A DNA stretch of 64,000 nt, from positions 1,134,330 to 1,198,329 of the forward strand of contig JAJVDF010000206.1 in assembly GCA_022410635.1 (NCBI GenBank). The letters run 5' to 3'. This DNA comes from Tretioscincus oriximinensis. Its lineage: Eukaryota; Chordata; Lepidosauria; Squamata; Gymnophthalmidae. Both the position numbers and the translations under genes were made by a program. Below are positions 1-11,700 of this stretch, one piece after another (the stretch's first letter is position 1; each line of letters starts with the position of its first letter). The notes beneath the pieces are model-generated. The model was not told the origin of the DNA. It searched no databases and saw nothing but the letters and a program-made list of their open reading frames with translations.

Positions 1-1012
1 TTAGGGATCTCACCCCCTTCGAGACTCTGATGGATGAGCTCACGACTCCAGAAAAGGGTCTTTCCTCCACCATTTATCATATCCTCCTCGACTCTCTTCC
101 TCCTCCCACTAGCCATAAGACATTTTGGGAAANGGAATGTGGTCTCCCTATTGATGATACAGAATGGAATTGTATCCTCACTAGGCTTTTTGATGCTCAT
201 ATTTCTCAAGCTGACCGAGATGTTTCCTATAAAGCCATCTATAGATGGTACATTACACCCGCTCGCCTTCACACTATTAATCATCATGTTAGCTCTCNCT
301 GCTGGAATCACTNTGGCTCCCTGNGGAGTTATCTCCATATGTGGTGGGAANGCCCAGCCATTTCTCCATTCTGGGAGATGGTACACGACACCTCAGAATA
401 TATTCTAAAGACCAAAATACTTTTCTCCCCTGCCTTGGTATTCCTGTTTCACTATAGAAACCAACCTCTACTCCNCAGAAATTACAAACTTCTGATGAGC
501 CNGATCACNTGTGCCAAAATGGAGGTGGCTAAGAATTGGAAATCCCCTCAATTACTTAATAAACAGGCTTGGATTGACCGTATCTGGCAGCTTGCTCTTC
601 TGGAACTGACTCACCTCCAAAAACGGACCATGATGGGTGAACCTGATCCAAAAAGCTTCTTGGACAAATGGCTGCCCCTCATTAAGGCAGCCAAATCCAA
701 TACCTCCCTAAATCCACATGCCACCCCACACGTTCTTCTTCTAAATAAAAAACTGACTCACTTACTATCCTTCCTTCCCACCTTTTTGGTTTGATTTTCC
801 ATTTTTGGTTTGATTTTCCATTTTAATTTGTCTGCTTAATTTTTGTGTATTTTATTTGTGTCTTGGTTATTTGATAGTAATTTGCTCAGAAAATATTGAT
901 AATGTTATTTTCATGAAAATAACCGCTTCTATGACAATTATTCTTTGATGTATTAATCTGTTTATGCTTTTTATTGCTACACAATAAAAGTTAAAAAAAA
1001 GAAAAAAAAGAA
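1..1012 (+). mobile_element. L1-type LINE, ORF2 C-terminus and 3' end
   Basis: An open frame from 30 to 794 with several N bases encodes the C-terminal part of an L1-like ORF2, with the Cys/His-poor zone SYLHMWWE and AKNWKSP recognisable. It is followed by an AT-rich 3' UTR with AATAAA and an A-rich tail near 984-1011. It is cut by the window edge, so the full length is unknown. Confidence 0.75.
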
Positions 1013-1112
1013 GAGCCATACTGGATCAGGCCACAGCCCATCAAGTCCAGCATTCTGTGTCACACAGAGGCCCACCAGAGGCACCTGGGCAGTCCGAACA
1101 GAGGAAAGCACA
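1013..1112 (-). mobile_element. CR1-like LINE 3' tail fragment
   Basis: Starts with the agagccatactggatcagg tail shared by the other CR1-like copies here (13515, 33958, 52660), in reverse orientation. Confidence 0.75.
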
Positions 1113-1274
1113 AAATATTATTATTCTGGTTAATTTTTGCCTGTGCAAATACCCAGATGTATGCATTGCATTTTAATGCAAACAAGGCATCTTTCTTCAC
1201 TTCCATGCTGCTATAGTTCAGAGACGCTTTACTTCGGAATATCACAAAAAATTGTTGGAAATGAGACTTCAGTA

Positions 1275-1465
1275 TGTGGCTTTAGTGTAATGAAGTTAAG
1301 CACTGCAAGATAAAGGACTTGAAGCCAGCTGGGTAACCTTGGGCTAGTCACAGTTCTTTAGAACTCTCTCAGCCCCACCTATTTCCCAGGGTGTCTGTTA
1401 CAGAGAAAGCAGCAAGTTATATAGGCCTCCCTTTGGTGAAAAGGGTGTTATAAATAAATGTTATT
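1275..1465 (+). mobile_element. Decayed tRNA-derived SINE
   Basis: Shares the gggctagtcacagttct and ctctcagccccacct segments and the AAATAAAT tail of the better copy at 38287. Confidence 0.55.
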
Positions 1466-1469
1466 ATTA

Positions 1470-4140
1470 CTTCCTGTCAATAACTTTGGGCCTTCACTTT
1501 ATAAACTATTTCCATCATTCTATAGGCTATTTAGAATGGCTGTGCATCTTCTAATCAAGAAAGGGAGGAAATCTAAAGAGTCCCTATTAGCTTGACCCAT
1601 GAGATGGTGAGAATCAAATCACAGGTTCCTTATCCCCATATTAAAAATACCCTAAATAAAATGCCAAAATGCTCGAAACAGGTATAGTATAGGATTAATT
1701 TCTAGTTTTATAAACTAAAGACTTGTTACTGTGGTATAGACCACTACAACAAAGGATTATAGCAGCAAGGGAAGTGGAATTCAGGTTAGAATCCATGCAA
1801 ACGATTTTGCATACTGATACTTTGTTAAGGTGTCAGAATGCATCTTTGAGATTATGCCCACATAGCTTGTACGCGCTTAATCCCCAAAATTCATCTTCAT
1901 CGTCTGGTAGTCAGAAATTTCTCTAAAGGCAAGAAATAGCTCTCTGTCTCCATTTCTAAGTCCAAAAATATCTCCCAATTGATCTAGCAACCCCCACCCA
2001 ATGGGAAAGTCTGCTCTAAACTATAGGAAACCAACGTTATGCTCGCCACCTGCTGTATATTATCTCTATTGCAATAACAAGTCTGTTCCAAATATGCCTA
2101 TGTTCACCTTGGATAAATAGTTGCGTACTGGATATGCTGACTTTCTGTTGAATTCAATGTCTAGAATTCAATGTCAATGTTTCTTTCACAATATCTGTAT
2201 CCTGCTATTCTGGAATTTGGAATTCTTCTAAAATTGCATAATAAATATAAAAATTAGATACATTGCTAACAATTATACCCAGGAGTTTGAAAGACCTTTC
2301 CATGGCTTGAATGCTTGAGTAAGTCACATAATTAGGGTTTGTCAGGAAAGAACAGAGGTTGAGCAGTTAACAATCTTTTTGATGTGCTTGATTAGAACCT
2401 TAATTATTGTCAGGTGCTGCTGGATTGGGACTTTCTGATCTGGAGTCTGGGTCACATTTATGCAATTTTTTGACAGATCTAAAAGTAGTTTACAAAAGCA
2501 AAGGGAGGTGCCAGGAATCACTCCAAGACCTTCTGCTTCCTAATTACCCTGAAAATGGTATTTTGGCATCACTGCTTATTCCAGACATTCTGTGCACCTT
2601 TCTCAGTTATAGATTCAGCTTTCTCACTGTTTTGAAGTTGGGGCAATTGCAGTTTTTTAGGGGGGGATTAGCCTTTAGCAGCTTATTTTTAAAAAAGTGT
2701 GACAAAGTTGCTTTTCTGGATGTCCACAGAAGGATCTGTCCTTTATAAATGGTTCCCCCCAAAAGCCCTATCTGACTTCAAAACTTCACATGAGCCTAAA
2801 TATATGTTATGAAGAAAGCTGCTGAAGAACAATATTGCCAAAGGATAAGGGAGGCAATTTGTGCACAAATAGAACCAAGTACAGAGAACTACTTAAAGAA
2901 ACTTTTGGCTTAACAGAGATCCTTACATATTGTTCAGCAAAACCTTGAAAACTGAATAAATTGTGGCTCGTATAAATGTAGTTCTACTGTTTTGTTAAAA
3001 AGAAGAACGTATTTGCAGGAATAGGTAATATGACCATTATTGAAGAATAAAAAACAAGGAAGAATGCACACAAATACTTGGAAAACAAAACTAGGTCTAT
3101 ATATATTTGAACCAGAAACTTCAACATAATTGGGAAGAAAAACAAAACAGATACAATTACCTTTTCTCCTCTTTTTGTTTCATCCTGTTGTAGTTAAGAC
3201 AGTATGATATTTTTTCTGTTGCTGATGTGTTTTCATACAGAAAAAACATCAGGCTATTCTAGGTGAAACATCATCATGAACAAGAAAAGTCTGCAATGTG
3301 GTTGTGACATCTGGTCTAAAGTCATACATAGGATAAGATTTTTATAAATCATTTAAAAAGTCACTAAGAAATAGAATTCAAGTACTTCAGTGTTAATTTT
3401 GAAGGGATGCAAACTTAAAGCTGGGATTCTCATCAGCTGAAAGAAATCACATCAGTTTATCTAAGTGAATAATGAAGCCAGTTGTTTTCTGCTGTATTAA
3501 TTCACTAGGAAATGTATTGATAAGATGTTTAAATAGTACTTGCTTCCCCACGTTCAGAATCAGTAGATCTGGATCAGTCAAGCCTACTGGTTCCACACAC
3601 CAAAAAGGTGTGGAATGGGATCAGCTACTTCTGCGTAAAATTACTGGTCAAGAACAATGGATACTGACTCCCCTTTTTCAAGAGCTAGGAACAAATGTTC
3701 CTAGTTCCAAGGCCCAGTAATTCCAAATGCCTTCTGCATACTTCCCATGTTCTGGATCAGGGCTACCGATTCATCTGGCAAACCAGATTAAACTGGTCTA
3801 CCAACAACACCAAACAAGGCCTTCCTATTTGGCATCATACTATAATACAGAGCATACAAGTAAGAGGTGTAACCTCATAGATCTGGATTAACAAGTAAAT
3901 CTGTGGAGCCTAGAAGATTAGTAAATAGGCCCTTAATGCAAATTAAGCAACTGTGTAAAAATGACCTTGGTTTCTTAGGATAATATGCTGGCCTGAATCG
4001 AAACTTGCTTGGCTTCATAAGGCACAAGTACAAACAAAGGAATATTTGAGTTTGCTTCAAGTTTGCTTTAGCACATGTGATGTGAATGTTTTTAATCTGA
4101 GACACGATACCAAAAGAAAAACAAAACACACATTGTTAAC
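1470..4140. other. Intergenic DNA, nothing recognised
   Basis: AT-rich with only short shadow frames. No splice-bounded conserved exon and no clear repeat was recognised. Confidence 0.5.
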
Positions 4141-4166
4141 TACAGTACAGTTTGTATTANAGTACA

Positions 4167-4172
4167 TTTAAT
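4167..4172 (-). terminator. possible NANP polyadenylation signal (ATTAAA)
   Basis: The minus strand reads ATTAAA about 95 bases past the NANP stop. No canonical AATAAA was seen on the minus strand between here and the stop. This is a weak single-motif call. Confidence 0.25.
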
Positions 4173-4266
4173 GTATTCATTCATATGCAGTTTTTAAAAT
4201 AACTCCCCCTCTCTTCTAAAGAAGCAATAAAGATAACTTGAAGATCCTCTTCAATGTAAGTAAACT

Positions 4267-4980
4267 CTAGCAAGTTAAATTCAAATGTCCCCCATTAGAA
4301 CTACCACACACTTTATAAACATCAGCTGGTTGGTTTGCTTCTATGTTAGCAGCACTTTCATTCTGTAAAAGTCTTGGAAGATCAAGAACAGAAGATAAGA
4401 TATAATGAGGTACTGGAGAAATATCCTTTGGAGGTACAGTTTTATTTATCCAAATTGTTGCTTTTAAGCCTGCATTCAAACCTCCTTGAATATCTGTAGC
4501 TAGAGAGTCACCAACCATCACACAGTCCTGTGGTTGAACTTCTAGAAGTTCACAACAACGAAGAAATATAGATGACGCAGGTTTCTCTTCTTCCTGCTCT
4601 CCTCCCACAACAATAGCATCAAAGTATGGCTGGCAGGCACATGATTCAATCTTTTCTCGTTGTGTCTGTGTGTCACCATTTGTTAGAAGCAGCAACCGTA
4701 CAGTTTTTCTAAGTTCACTAAGCATCTGCCGTGTCTCCTCTGACAAAGTCAAATGTTTCAGTCGAGTATTTTTCCAGAGGAAATAGCATTCTGTAGCTAG
4801 TGCCCGATTAACAATCCCACCTTTTATTTCTCTTAACGCTTCTTCCCAATGTTGAATCCGTAACTCAGTAATAGACATCTTGGAAGGATCGTGGCATTCT
4901 TGGAGAAGCTTAGCTTGGAATTTGTCACAAATCAGGTGAGCTTCTCTTTCATCACAGTGATGCTGCAAAACACTAATTAC
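4267..4980 (-). CDS. NANP: NANP exon 2 (terminal)
   Basis: Starts after a minus-strand acceptor ending in ttatag at 4981-4986. It holds the cap domain, HAD motifs II-IV and the stop codon. The first residues VISVLQ align with EVIKLLQ of the human protein, which fixes the junction. Confidence 0.93.
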   Translation of the reverse strand, partial: VISVLQHHCDEREAHLICDKFQAKLLQECHDPSKMSITELRIQHWEEALREIKGGIVNRALATECYFLWKNTRLKHLTLSEETRQMLSELRKTVRLLLLTNGDTQTQREKIESCACQPYFDAIVVGGEQEEEKPASSIFLRCCELLEVQPQDCVMVGDSLATDIQGGLNAGLKATIWINKTVPPKDISPVPHYILSSVLDLPRLLQNESAANIEANQPADVYKVCGSSNGGHLNLTC

Positions 4981-6183
4981 CTATAACGATAAATGTTTAG
5001 AAAGCAAAAGTAAGACTTACAGGTAACATTATTTTCCTTTGCGCTCGACCAGACCTGGCCACATGCGGCCCTCCTACTGTCTCTGACCGGCCCGCCCCTC
5101 TTAGCTCAGAGTTATATACAGTATTGGGTAGAACTGAGTTAACTATATTAATCCGGCCCTCTAAAACCACCCCAATTTCTCATGCGGCCCCTTGGGAAAA
5201 CTTAATTGCCCACCCCTGCGCTAGACAATGGCTTACTGTTCCAAGCTTCTTCAGTTTTGGGGTTGGGGTCCCCCTTGGAGAAAATAATCAGGGTCATCAT
5301 ATGATCAAAGGAGGTGGAAACGAATGATTATGCCCTTGGTTACAGCTTACAACTGCAGCAACCGATACCGGAGGTGGCATGTACATTCTGGAAATTATGA
5401 TATGCAGCTCCAAATCCTTGAGTTTTGTGGGGCCCACTCGCATTAAATATTTTTTTAGAGAAATAGCCGTGTTAATCTAGTAGAAGTCAGTCAGATGAAG
5501 AAGTAGAGATGTCTACGAAAGCTTATTTCACCCACTTTTCTCAAGTTAGTCTCAAAGTGCTGCTAGCTCCATTGCTGGACATTAAATTTTTTGACATCAC
5601 TTTTAGGGCGGGACCGGAAGTGACACAAAAAGTCTTACCAATTTATCAATGGAAGTGATGCAAAGGGGAACAGGGCTGGCTTACTGGTTTACTGGCGGAT
5701 GTGATGCAAAAGGGGCAGGGTTTACCAGATTTCAAATCTTCCACTATCTCATATATAGTAAAAACAGGGCCACACCCATCCCCAAGGGCAACTGGTGGGC
5801 TTCTGTGTGAGACAGAATGCTGGACTAGATGGGCTCTGACCCCGATCCAGTCTGGCTCTTATGTAAGCACACGGATACGAGAATTATCAGATGTATTATT
5901 TAACAACTCACATTTCTCTGAACCCAGCAGCCCCAATCTCTAAAGCTGCACGTGTTTTGCATATAGTATGGCTTGGGGATCCCAAGGGCCCGACTAAAAG
6001 GGAAGCCCCTCTGCAAACGAGGCCCTCGCTCGCGATCTTTCTGCCGGAGGAAATGCTGTGCTTCCTTGTTCACTTATGGGCAACTAGCAGTACCTCCTCA
6101 ATGGCTCTGCTGCCTGCCGCCGCAGTGTCGATCAGCGTGTTGTCCAGATCGAAAAAGACCGCCTTAACCCCTCGCAGCCCCAT
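4267..6183 (-). CDS. NANP: N-acylneuraminate-9-phosphatase, two coding exons
   Basis: HAD-family phosphatase that removes the phosphate from N-acetylneuraminate 9-phosphate, the last step to free sialic acid in the cytosol. Exon 1 is 6183-6094 and exon 2 is 4980-4267; both are in phase 0 and give 267 residues. The nucleophile motif DLDNT is at residues 12-16 (Asp12, Asp14). Motif II is TNGD from Thr130, the motif III lysine is Lys163 in EEEKP, and motif IV is GDSLATD with Asp188 and Asp193, so the catalytic set is complete. The start at 6183 is chosen because MGL followed by the first HAD strand matches the known family N-terminus; an upstream in-frame ATG at 6258 would add 25 unconserved residues. 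The C-terminus runs about 20 residues beyond the human protein of about 248 residues. It is divergent from RNF212. Identification is secure; the exact C-terminal length is less so. Confidence 0.95.
5050..5218 (+). mobile_element. Non-autonomous hAT element (CAGACCTGG family)
   Basis: Ends CAGACCTGG and CACCCCTG, flanked by 8-bp target duplications CGCTCGAC and CGCTAGAC with one mismatch. Lies in the NANP intron. Same family as copies at 8927, 27728 and 27952. Confidence 0.75.
5457..5579 (+). mobile_element. Inverted-mosaic retroposon copy
   Basis: Begins with the reverse complement of the family 3' end (agagaaatagccgtgtta), then jumps to the forward body (gtctacgaaagctta) and ends at gctgga. 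CATTAAAT borders both sides. Confidence 0.6.
5757..5876 (+). mobile_element. CR1-like LINE 3' tail
   Basis: Contains gacagaatgctggactagat and gatccagtctggctctta, the last part of the CR1-like family in this window. Confidence 0.7.
6094..6183 (-). CDS. NANP: NANP exon 1
   Basis: Thirty codons that carry the HAD nucleophile motif. The donor on the minus strand is GAG|gtactg. Reading through it gives a 62-residue open frame that departs from the family after the second Glu, which is why the exon is ended here. Confidence 0.92.
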
Positions 6184-6520
6184 AGCACGGAAGGGCGGCG
6201 GCTTCTCCGCTCTCGGGAGCCCGATCAAGCTCGTAGAAGGGAGGCAGGGAAGGGACACAGCCGCCGAGCGGGCGCTGCTCTGCCNGTCGATTCATTCCAT
6301 TCACACATCGCGCGAGATGAGACCTGCTGCGTGTGAAGCAAGCACAAAACGACGAGGAGATTCGTGGCTTCAGCCTGCTTCCGGGTATGGAATCCCTTGG
6401 ACTGGCCGGCTTCTGTTCACCTTCTGCTTTGGTGCAAGGCTGTCGGTGCAGATTCGATTCTGTCTCCACGGCACCCCAGGCTTTCCAGCCCTCCCCCCTC
6501 TGCACCAGACGCGCCTTCCA
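6184..6520 (-). promoter_or_regulatory. NANP CpG-rich promoter and 5' UTR
   Basis: GC- and CpG-rich DNA directly upstream of the NANP start, in sharp contrast with the AT-rich flanks. No TATA box was noticed. It is read as a housekeeping-type CpG promoter from position and composition only. Confidence 0.6.
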
Positions 6521-6627
6521 TACTGTACCGTGCTCCAGTCGGGTGCATCATGGATCTTCTTGAATGAGGGAAGGAGACATCGCATCCACGTTCACATCTT
6601 CAGTCCTGTATATATTAGTTTATAGTC

Positions 6628-6935
6628 CAGCAAAGGAGCCAGCAGCACTCTGAGACTAACTTGAGGAAAGTGGTTGGCATAAGCTTTCGTAGAGACGTCT
6701 GCTTCTTCAGATGCTGAGGGACTCATGTCAGGGTCAGGTATTCATAGGAAATTGTGGATGGGAGAAGACACAGTTTCCTATAAATACCTGACCCTGACAT
6801 TAGTCCCTCAGCATCTGAAGAAGTAGACCTGTCTACGAAAGCTTATGCCACCCACTTTTCTCAAGTTAGTCTCAAAGTGCTGCTNGCTCCTTTGCTGGAC
6901 TTTCTGCTAGACTAACACATCTATTTCTCTGATAC
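6628..6935 (+). mobile_element. Palindromic retroposon with target duplication
   Basis: Two 124-base inverted arms (6628-6751 and 6774-6897) around a 22-base loop, then a 3' end of about 38 bases. Flanked by perfect 12-bp duplications TAGTTTATAGTC at 6616-6627 and 6936-6947. Confidence 0.75.
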
Positions 6936-7139
6936 TAGTTTATAGTCATTTTGGGGTGGGTGGGAATCATTATCCAGGGCCGGAAAACTTAAAATACACA
7001 ATTCCTACTGAAACCAAGATGTCAATGCCTCCTGGAGGCATCCCAAAATTAAAGGAGACCACTGCAATAGTAAATAAATTGAAATTTGTAATGGAATGAA
7101 ATGCACTTGAATAAATAATTTCCGTGTTGATCTGAGCGC

Positions 7140-7510
7140 TGTATAGAGGAGCCTCCAGACTGGTCCCCCAGCCACCTTTCTCTAAGCAGAAAAAATGTTT
7201 CCTGTGGGCGGGACTAGCTGTGGTACAAGGTGGGAGCTGTAGGTTCAGGCACGTAGGCACCCTGAGCAGAAGAGGCTGCCCGTTCGGACTACACTTCCCA
7301 GCAGGCCTCACGGCCAGAACAACGATAGCTCCTCTGTTTCTCTATTTTCAGGCTGTCGCTGCTGCTATTATTAGCTTTGTGAAGCTGCTATACGTATCGT
7401 CGTGGAAAAACAGCACAGAAGAGCAGGCAGGAATGCAATTTAAAACCATAAAACAGGAAACAATAATTCTATCAGAAAGTAGAGAAATAGGAGGCTGGCA
7501 GTTTGTTATT
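7140..7510 (+). repeat. Unclassified ~400-bp interspersed repeat, copy 1
   Basis: Shares long blocks with 25985-26345 and 29375-29740: gcagaaaaa-gtttcctgtgggc near the start and aaacaggaaacaa-aattct near the end. It carries two inverted ACTACANNTCCCA-like motifs. Confidence 0.65.
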
Positions 7511-8199
7511 GTTTATTTATTTATTTATATTCTGCCCTATACCAAAGATCTTAGGGTGGATTACAATCAAAACTGATAAAACAGATTAAAATATGGCAAT
7601 TAAAAAATAAAAAAACAACAACAAAAATTTGACACATTAACACAATCATCAAAATAGCATCTGAAGGTCTAGTCCTCCGGCTATAAAACCCAGTTTGGAA
7701 ATGATAAGTTTTGCTTTGGGGCAAATGCACATTTCACGTGTACTATTATATAATNTGGGTGCTTTGAAGTCCAGGATGAATTCTGGGTATGATTAGTTTC
7801 GTATACATGTATTTATGATGATTCCTCAATCTTTGGCCTTCTGTTTTAATTATTAAAAAGCTAGTCGCTTTATCTCTTGCCCTTTGCTCCTTCCCCTCTT
7901 GGAATCCCAGCTAATTCCTTTGCAATCGTTACATCAGCATGCAAAGTGCAAAACTGTTGGAGTGGAAGCAAATTAGTTTTTCATGTACAATACAGCACAA
8001 GATCGAGGGGTCATTCAGAACGAATAGGGCAATTTTACTTTATTTTTTTAAAATGTTCATCACGCAGAACAGAGTGGCTTATTGAAGCAATGCAACTTCA
8101 TTTTTGTTACTCTTCATTATTTTTTTTTTACTTCCTCGAAAAGTTAGTGTACTGTAATAAACTCTACTAAAAGAGATAGAATTGTAGGTGAAATTCTGT

Positions 8200-8560
8200 G
8201 TGAACCGACGACACGATCGCGTGGGTTTCACTTTTACCCTCACGGACTGGCAGCGCGCCTGCGCACGCATCCAGTCCTAGTCTGCGCCTCCAGCGCCGGC
8301 GCAGCGTCCACCACACAGACCCCCNCCCCCCCCCCCCCCCCTCTAGTCAGCCGGGTCCGTTCGGCGGCTGCCCAAACCCACACCGACGACCGAAAGTCTG
8401 TCAGTCGGAGTTAGTGTAGAACTGTCGGGCTCGTCCTGCGGGCCTGAGGCAGCGGCTTTGTCTCTCTCTCTCTAGTTTGAGGCGCTTACTGCTGCTGAGG
8501 CGAAGCGGGAAAAGAGCTACGTTTTGCCTAAATGGAAGGACCAGATTGTTGCTGCCCAAG
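8200..8560 (+). promoter_or_regulatory. RNF212 CpG-rich promoter and 5' UTR
   Basis: CpG-rich stretch just upstream of the first coding exon. GCGCCTGCGCACGC at 8255-8268 resembles a nuclear respiratory factor 1 site, common in testis and housekeeping CpG promoters. A poly-C run with an N at 8323-8341 is probably poorly resolved sequence. Confidence 0.55.
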
Positions 8561-8632
8561 TTTTTCATTAAATAAAACAACCCTTACCAAGATAGCCTCT
8601 GCTTGACGCTGCCCACCCATTTGGCACTTTTA

Positions 8633-8744
8633 ATGGCTGCCCTCGTTTTCTGCAATTCATGCTTCAAAAAGCCTCAGGGAGCCGCTTCAAAGTACTTCCT
8701 CACCAATTGCGGCCATGTTATTTGCGGACAGTGCCTCCAGAAAG
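8633..8744 (+). CDS. RNF212: RNF212 exon 1
   Basis: Codes for the first six zinc ligands of the RING. The start at 8633 puts the first Cys at residue 7 as in human; an in-frame upstream start at 8603 would add ten unconserved residues. The donor AAAG|gtagct leaves one base. Confidence 0.9.
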
Positions 8745-11700
8745 GTAGCTTGTGGCTGAGAAAAGAATTCTACCACCCTTGGCTTCCCCTCTGAAGCAGA
8801 GGCCTTTCATATGACCAGGCAGGGTCTCCCCATAGCTGTAGCGTGTCTTGGATTAGCTTCACTCATTTTATGAGGTAAAAATGGTTGGAAGACAATAAAA
8901 GTCAATGAAGGCATCACCGTGTAGGGCAGGGGTGGGCAATTAATTTTTCCCAAGGGGCCGCATGAGAAATTGGGGTGGTTTTAGAGGGCCGGATTAATAT
9001 AGTTAACTCAGTTCTACCCAATACTGTATATAACTCTGAGTTAAGAGGGGCGGGCCGGTCAGAGACAGTAGGAGGGCCGCATGTGGTCCTCGGGCTGCCC
9101 CTTGCCCAGGTCTGATGTAGGGTAATGAAGGCAGGGCTAGTAGGCTGACCAGATGACCCCTTTTCGGGTGTGTGTGTGTAGAAACCCAGTTTTGGGGTGC
9201 CTCCCCGTTTTTGCTGAGGAATTTCTTTTCAAAAGAATATTTTCTTTTAAAAAAAAAAATTCCTCAGCAAAAAACGGGAGGCACCCCAAAACCGGGTTTC
9301 CACAACCACCACCACCCCCGAAAAGGGGTCATCTGGTCAGCCTACTAGTTGTGATCAGTCAATGGTGACTCTTCTAACAACTTTATCTAGCAGAAGACTT
9401 ATAAAAAAAACCAAAGCAGAATTTGAGTATAATCATTACTGTGTTTATACTGTACTTAGTTGTTATATTAAAAAATGGAGTTGCGTTGCGCAGACATTGA
9501 ACTTTATATTATAGGTAAAAAAGAAGAGTGCATGGTTTGCAGAGCGTCGTGTCGTACACTAGAGCTATCCAAAAAGGTACAGAAAAATTAACCATTGCGC
9601 CTAAGTGTTTAATAAAAAAATTAGGTTCTCAAATTCGAACAAGGCTTTTTTTGTGGAAAAATATGTTAAGCCCATTCTTCAAGAAGGTTTAAAAGTAAAG
9701 TGTGACAAGAGACTTGAGATAAAAAAGGCAAGAAAGAGAAAAGAACTTCATTTCCTACCAATTGTCTTCCTTTTTTTTCCTTGTAACAATTAAAAAAACC
9801 CTGACATGTTTACAGAAATAGATTAGAGAAGCAATAATGGGCTGGATGAGGGCCAATAAGTTGAAACTGAATCAAGGCAAGGCGGAGGTGCTGTGTGTAA
9901 CAGGTTCTCTTGTCCATGAAGGTGGGAAGCAATCTATCCTTGATGGGCTTTCTCTGCCCTGGAAAGGATAGGGGTGTAGCTAGGGGTGCTTTTGGACTCT
10001 ACACTGACAGTTGATCCTCAGGTGCAGGCAGTGGTCAGGACTGCTTATTTTCAACTATGGTTGGTTCGCCAGTTACGATCCTTTTAGGACAGGAATGACC
10101 TGGCTGCAATACTCCATGATCTGGTAATTTCCAGGCTGGGGTAGATGCAAGTGGTAGAGACACTTGGAGGGCCTTCACTGGTGACACCCGCAGTCTGTAA
10201 CAGCCTCTCTCTCTCGAGGTTTGTCAAGCGCCTACACTATAGCTTTTGGCACCTGGTCAAAACATACCTCTTCACCCAGACTTTTGACTCTTAGCTCCCC
10301 CTCCTTTAGCTCCAAACCTCAATAGGTTGGAGGGAGGGTGTGGCTCTTTTAAAAAGTTTTATTAATGAGTAGTTTTATTACCCACCCTGGGACCAGTGGT
10401 GAAGTACAGCTATAAATCACTAAATAAAATAAATAAATAAGACAGTTTGGAAGCTGGTGCAGAATGCAGTAGTTAGGAGCAGCTAGGCTAGCTGGTGGGA
10501 CACACATCACACCTGTCCTAAAAGGAACTGCACTCGTTGCCCATTCACTACCAAGCCTAATTCATGGCATTAAAATTGATACTGTCTTTGGTTTTGATCA
10601 TGTAAGGGTAAAATAGAATGTGAAAACTACCCCCACCCCATCCCCACCTCCATCTGAACTCCTGGTTAGAAAAGTGGGGTTTAAATGTAGAGTTAAGTAC
10701 ATTTTTNAAAAAATCTGTTTTATTGCAGATGGATTCACATATCCAGTCACTGTTTATGGGAGTAGATAGCTTATGCAGAAAATATTCCAAGGAAATTATG
10801 CAAGTAAGTTATTTAGCTATTATTATTGTTAACGTAAATTCACTGGGGTATTTTTCAAAAATTTTCTTTAAAATTATACAGCTAGTAACAAATTGTAACA
10901 GGTTGAATGTGGCTATTATCTAGGGGTATTAACTAATCTAACACTTTTTTTCTATCTTAAAAACAGTGCCACTTGGCAAATTTGAGATTTTTTTAGAATA
11001 ATAAATGTTCTCAATAAATTCTTAGTCGCTATATATAGCGGGAAATCATCTTGATTTGGTCCTTGCCACAGAACAGATTGGTGCAAATTTATAGGAGAGC
11101 TAGCAATAAATCTCTTATTATGAACTGATTACTCACTGTTTCTAGCAAGTGTGTGTGTGTATTTGTGATCTCATAGCACCTTAGAGATGAAAAAGAAAAA
11201 TGTAGGAAATATGAGCTTTTGAAAACAAATCAAGATATTCAAATGTAGGCATTAGATTGATGGTTCCTACTGTTATTTCCTCTTTTATTTTCAGATTGGC
11301 CAATTTCAAGAAAAACACAGAAGGCAACTGCTAATACATCATAGAAAAAAGGTATCTTAAAACAAAATTTAGGAAGAACGGCAGGCAAAGATAGAGCTTT
11401 TGAAGTCTGCAGATCATATTACCTCTATAGAAATATGTATGAAGCAAATGAAGATTTTTTTCTTTTTGGAGGGAAAAATAGTAAATGGAGCCTCGACTCT
11501 CCATAGACTTTACTTCTAAATTTTGTTCAGTACATCTTCAGTCCTGAAGAATCGGCTTAATGCACTTTTTTCTAGACTAACCTAATTTTTCAGGCCTGAA
11601 GATGAACTGAGAGAATTTAAAGATGTGAGAACAACCATAGAAAGGCTGTCTTGGTGAACGTCTTAGGCAATGTTTTGTTACTTCCCAGTTTTTAGAACCA

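Noticed and set aside
6164..6585. Several overlapping frames in the NANP leader
   Set aside because: All are shadows of GC-rich DNA; none continues the HAD protein.
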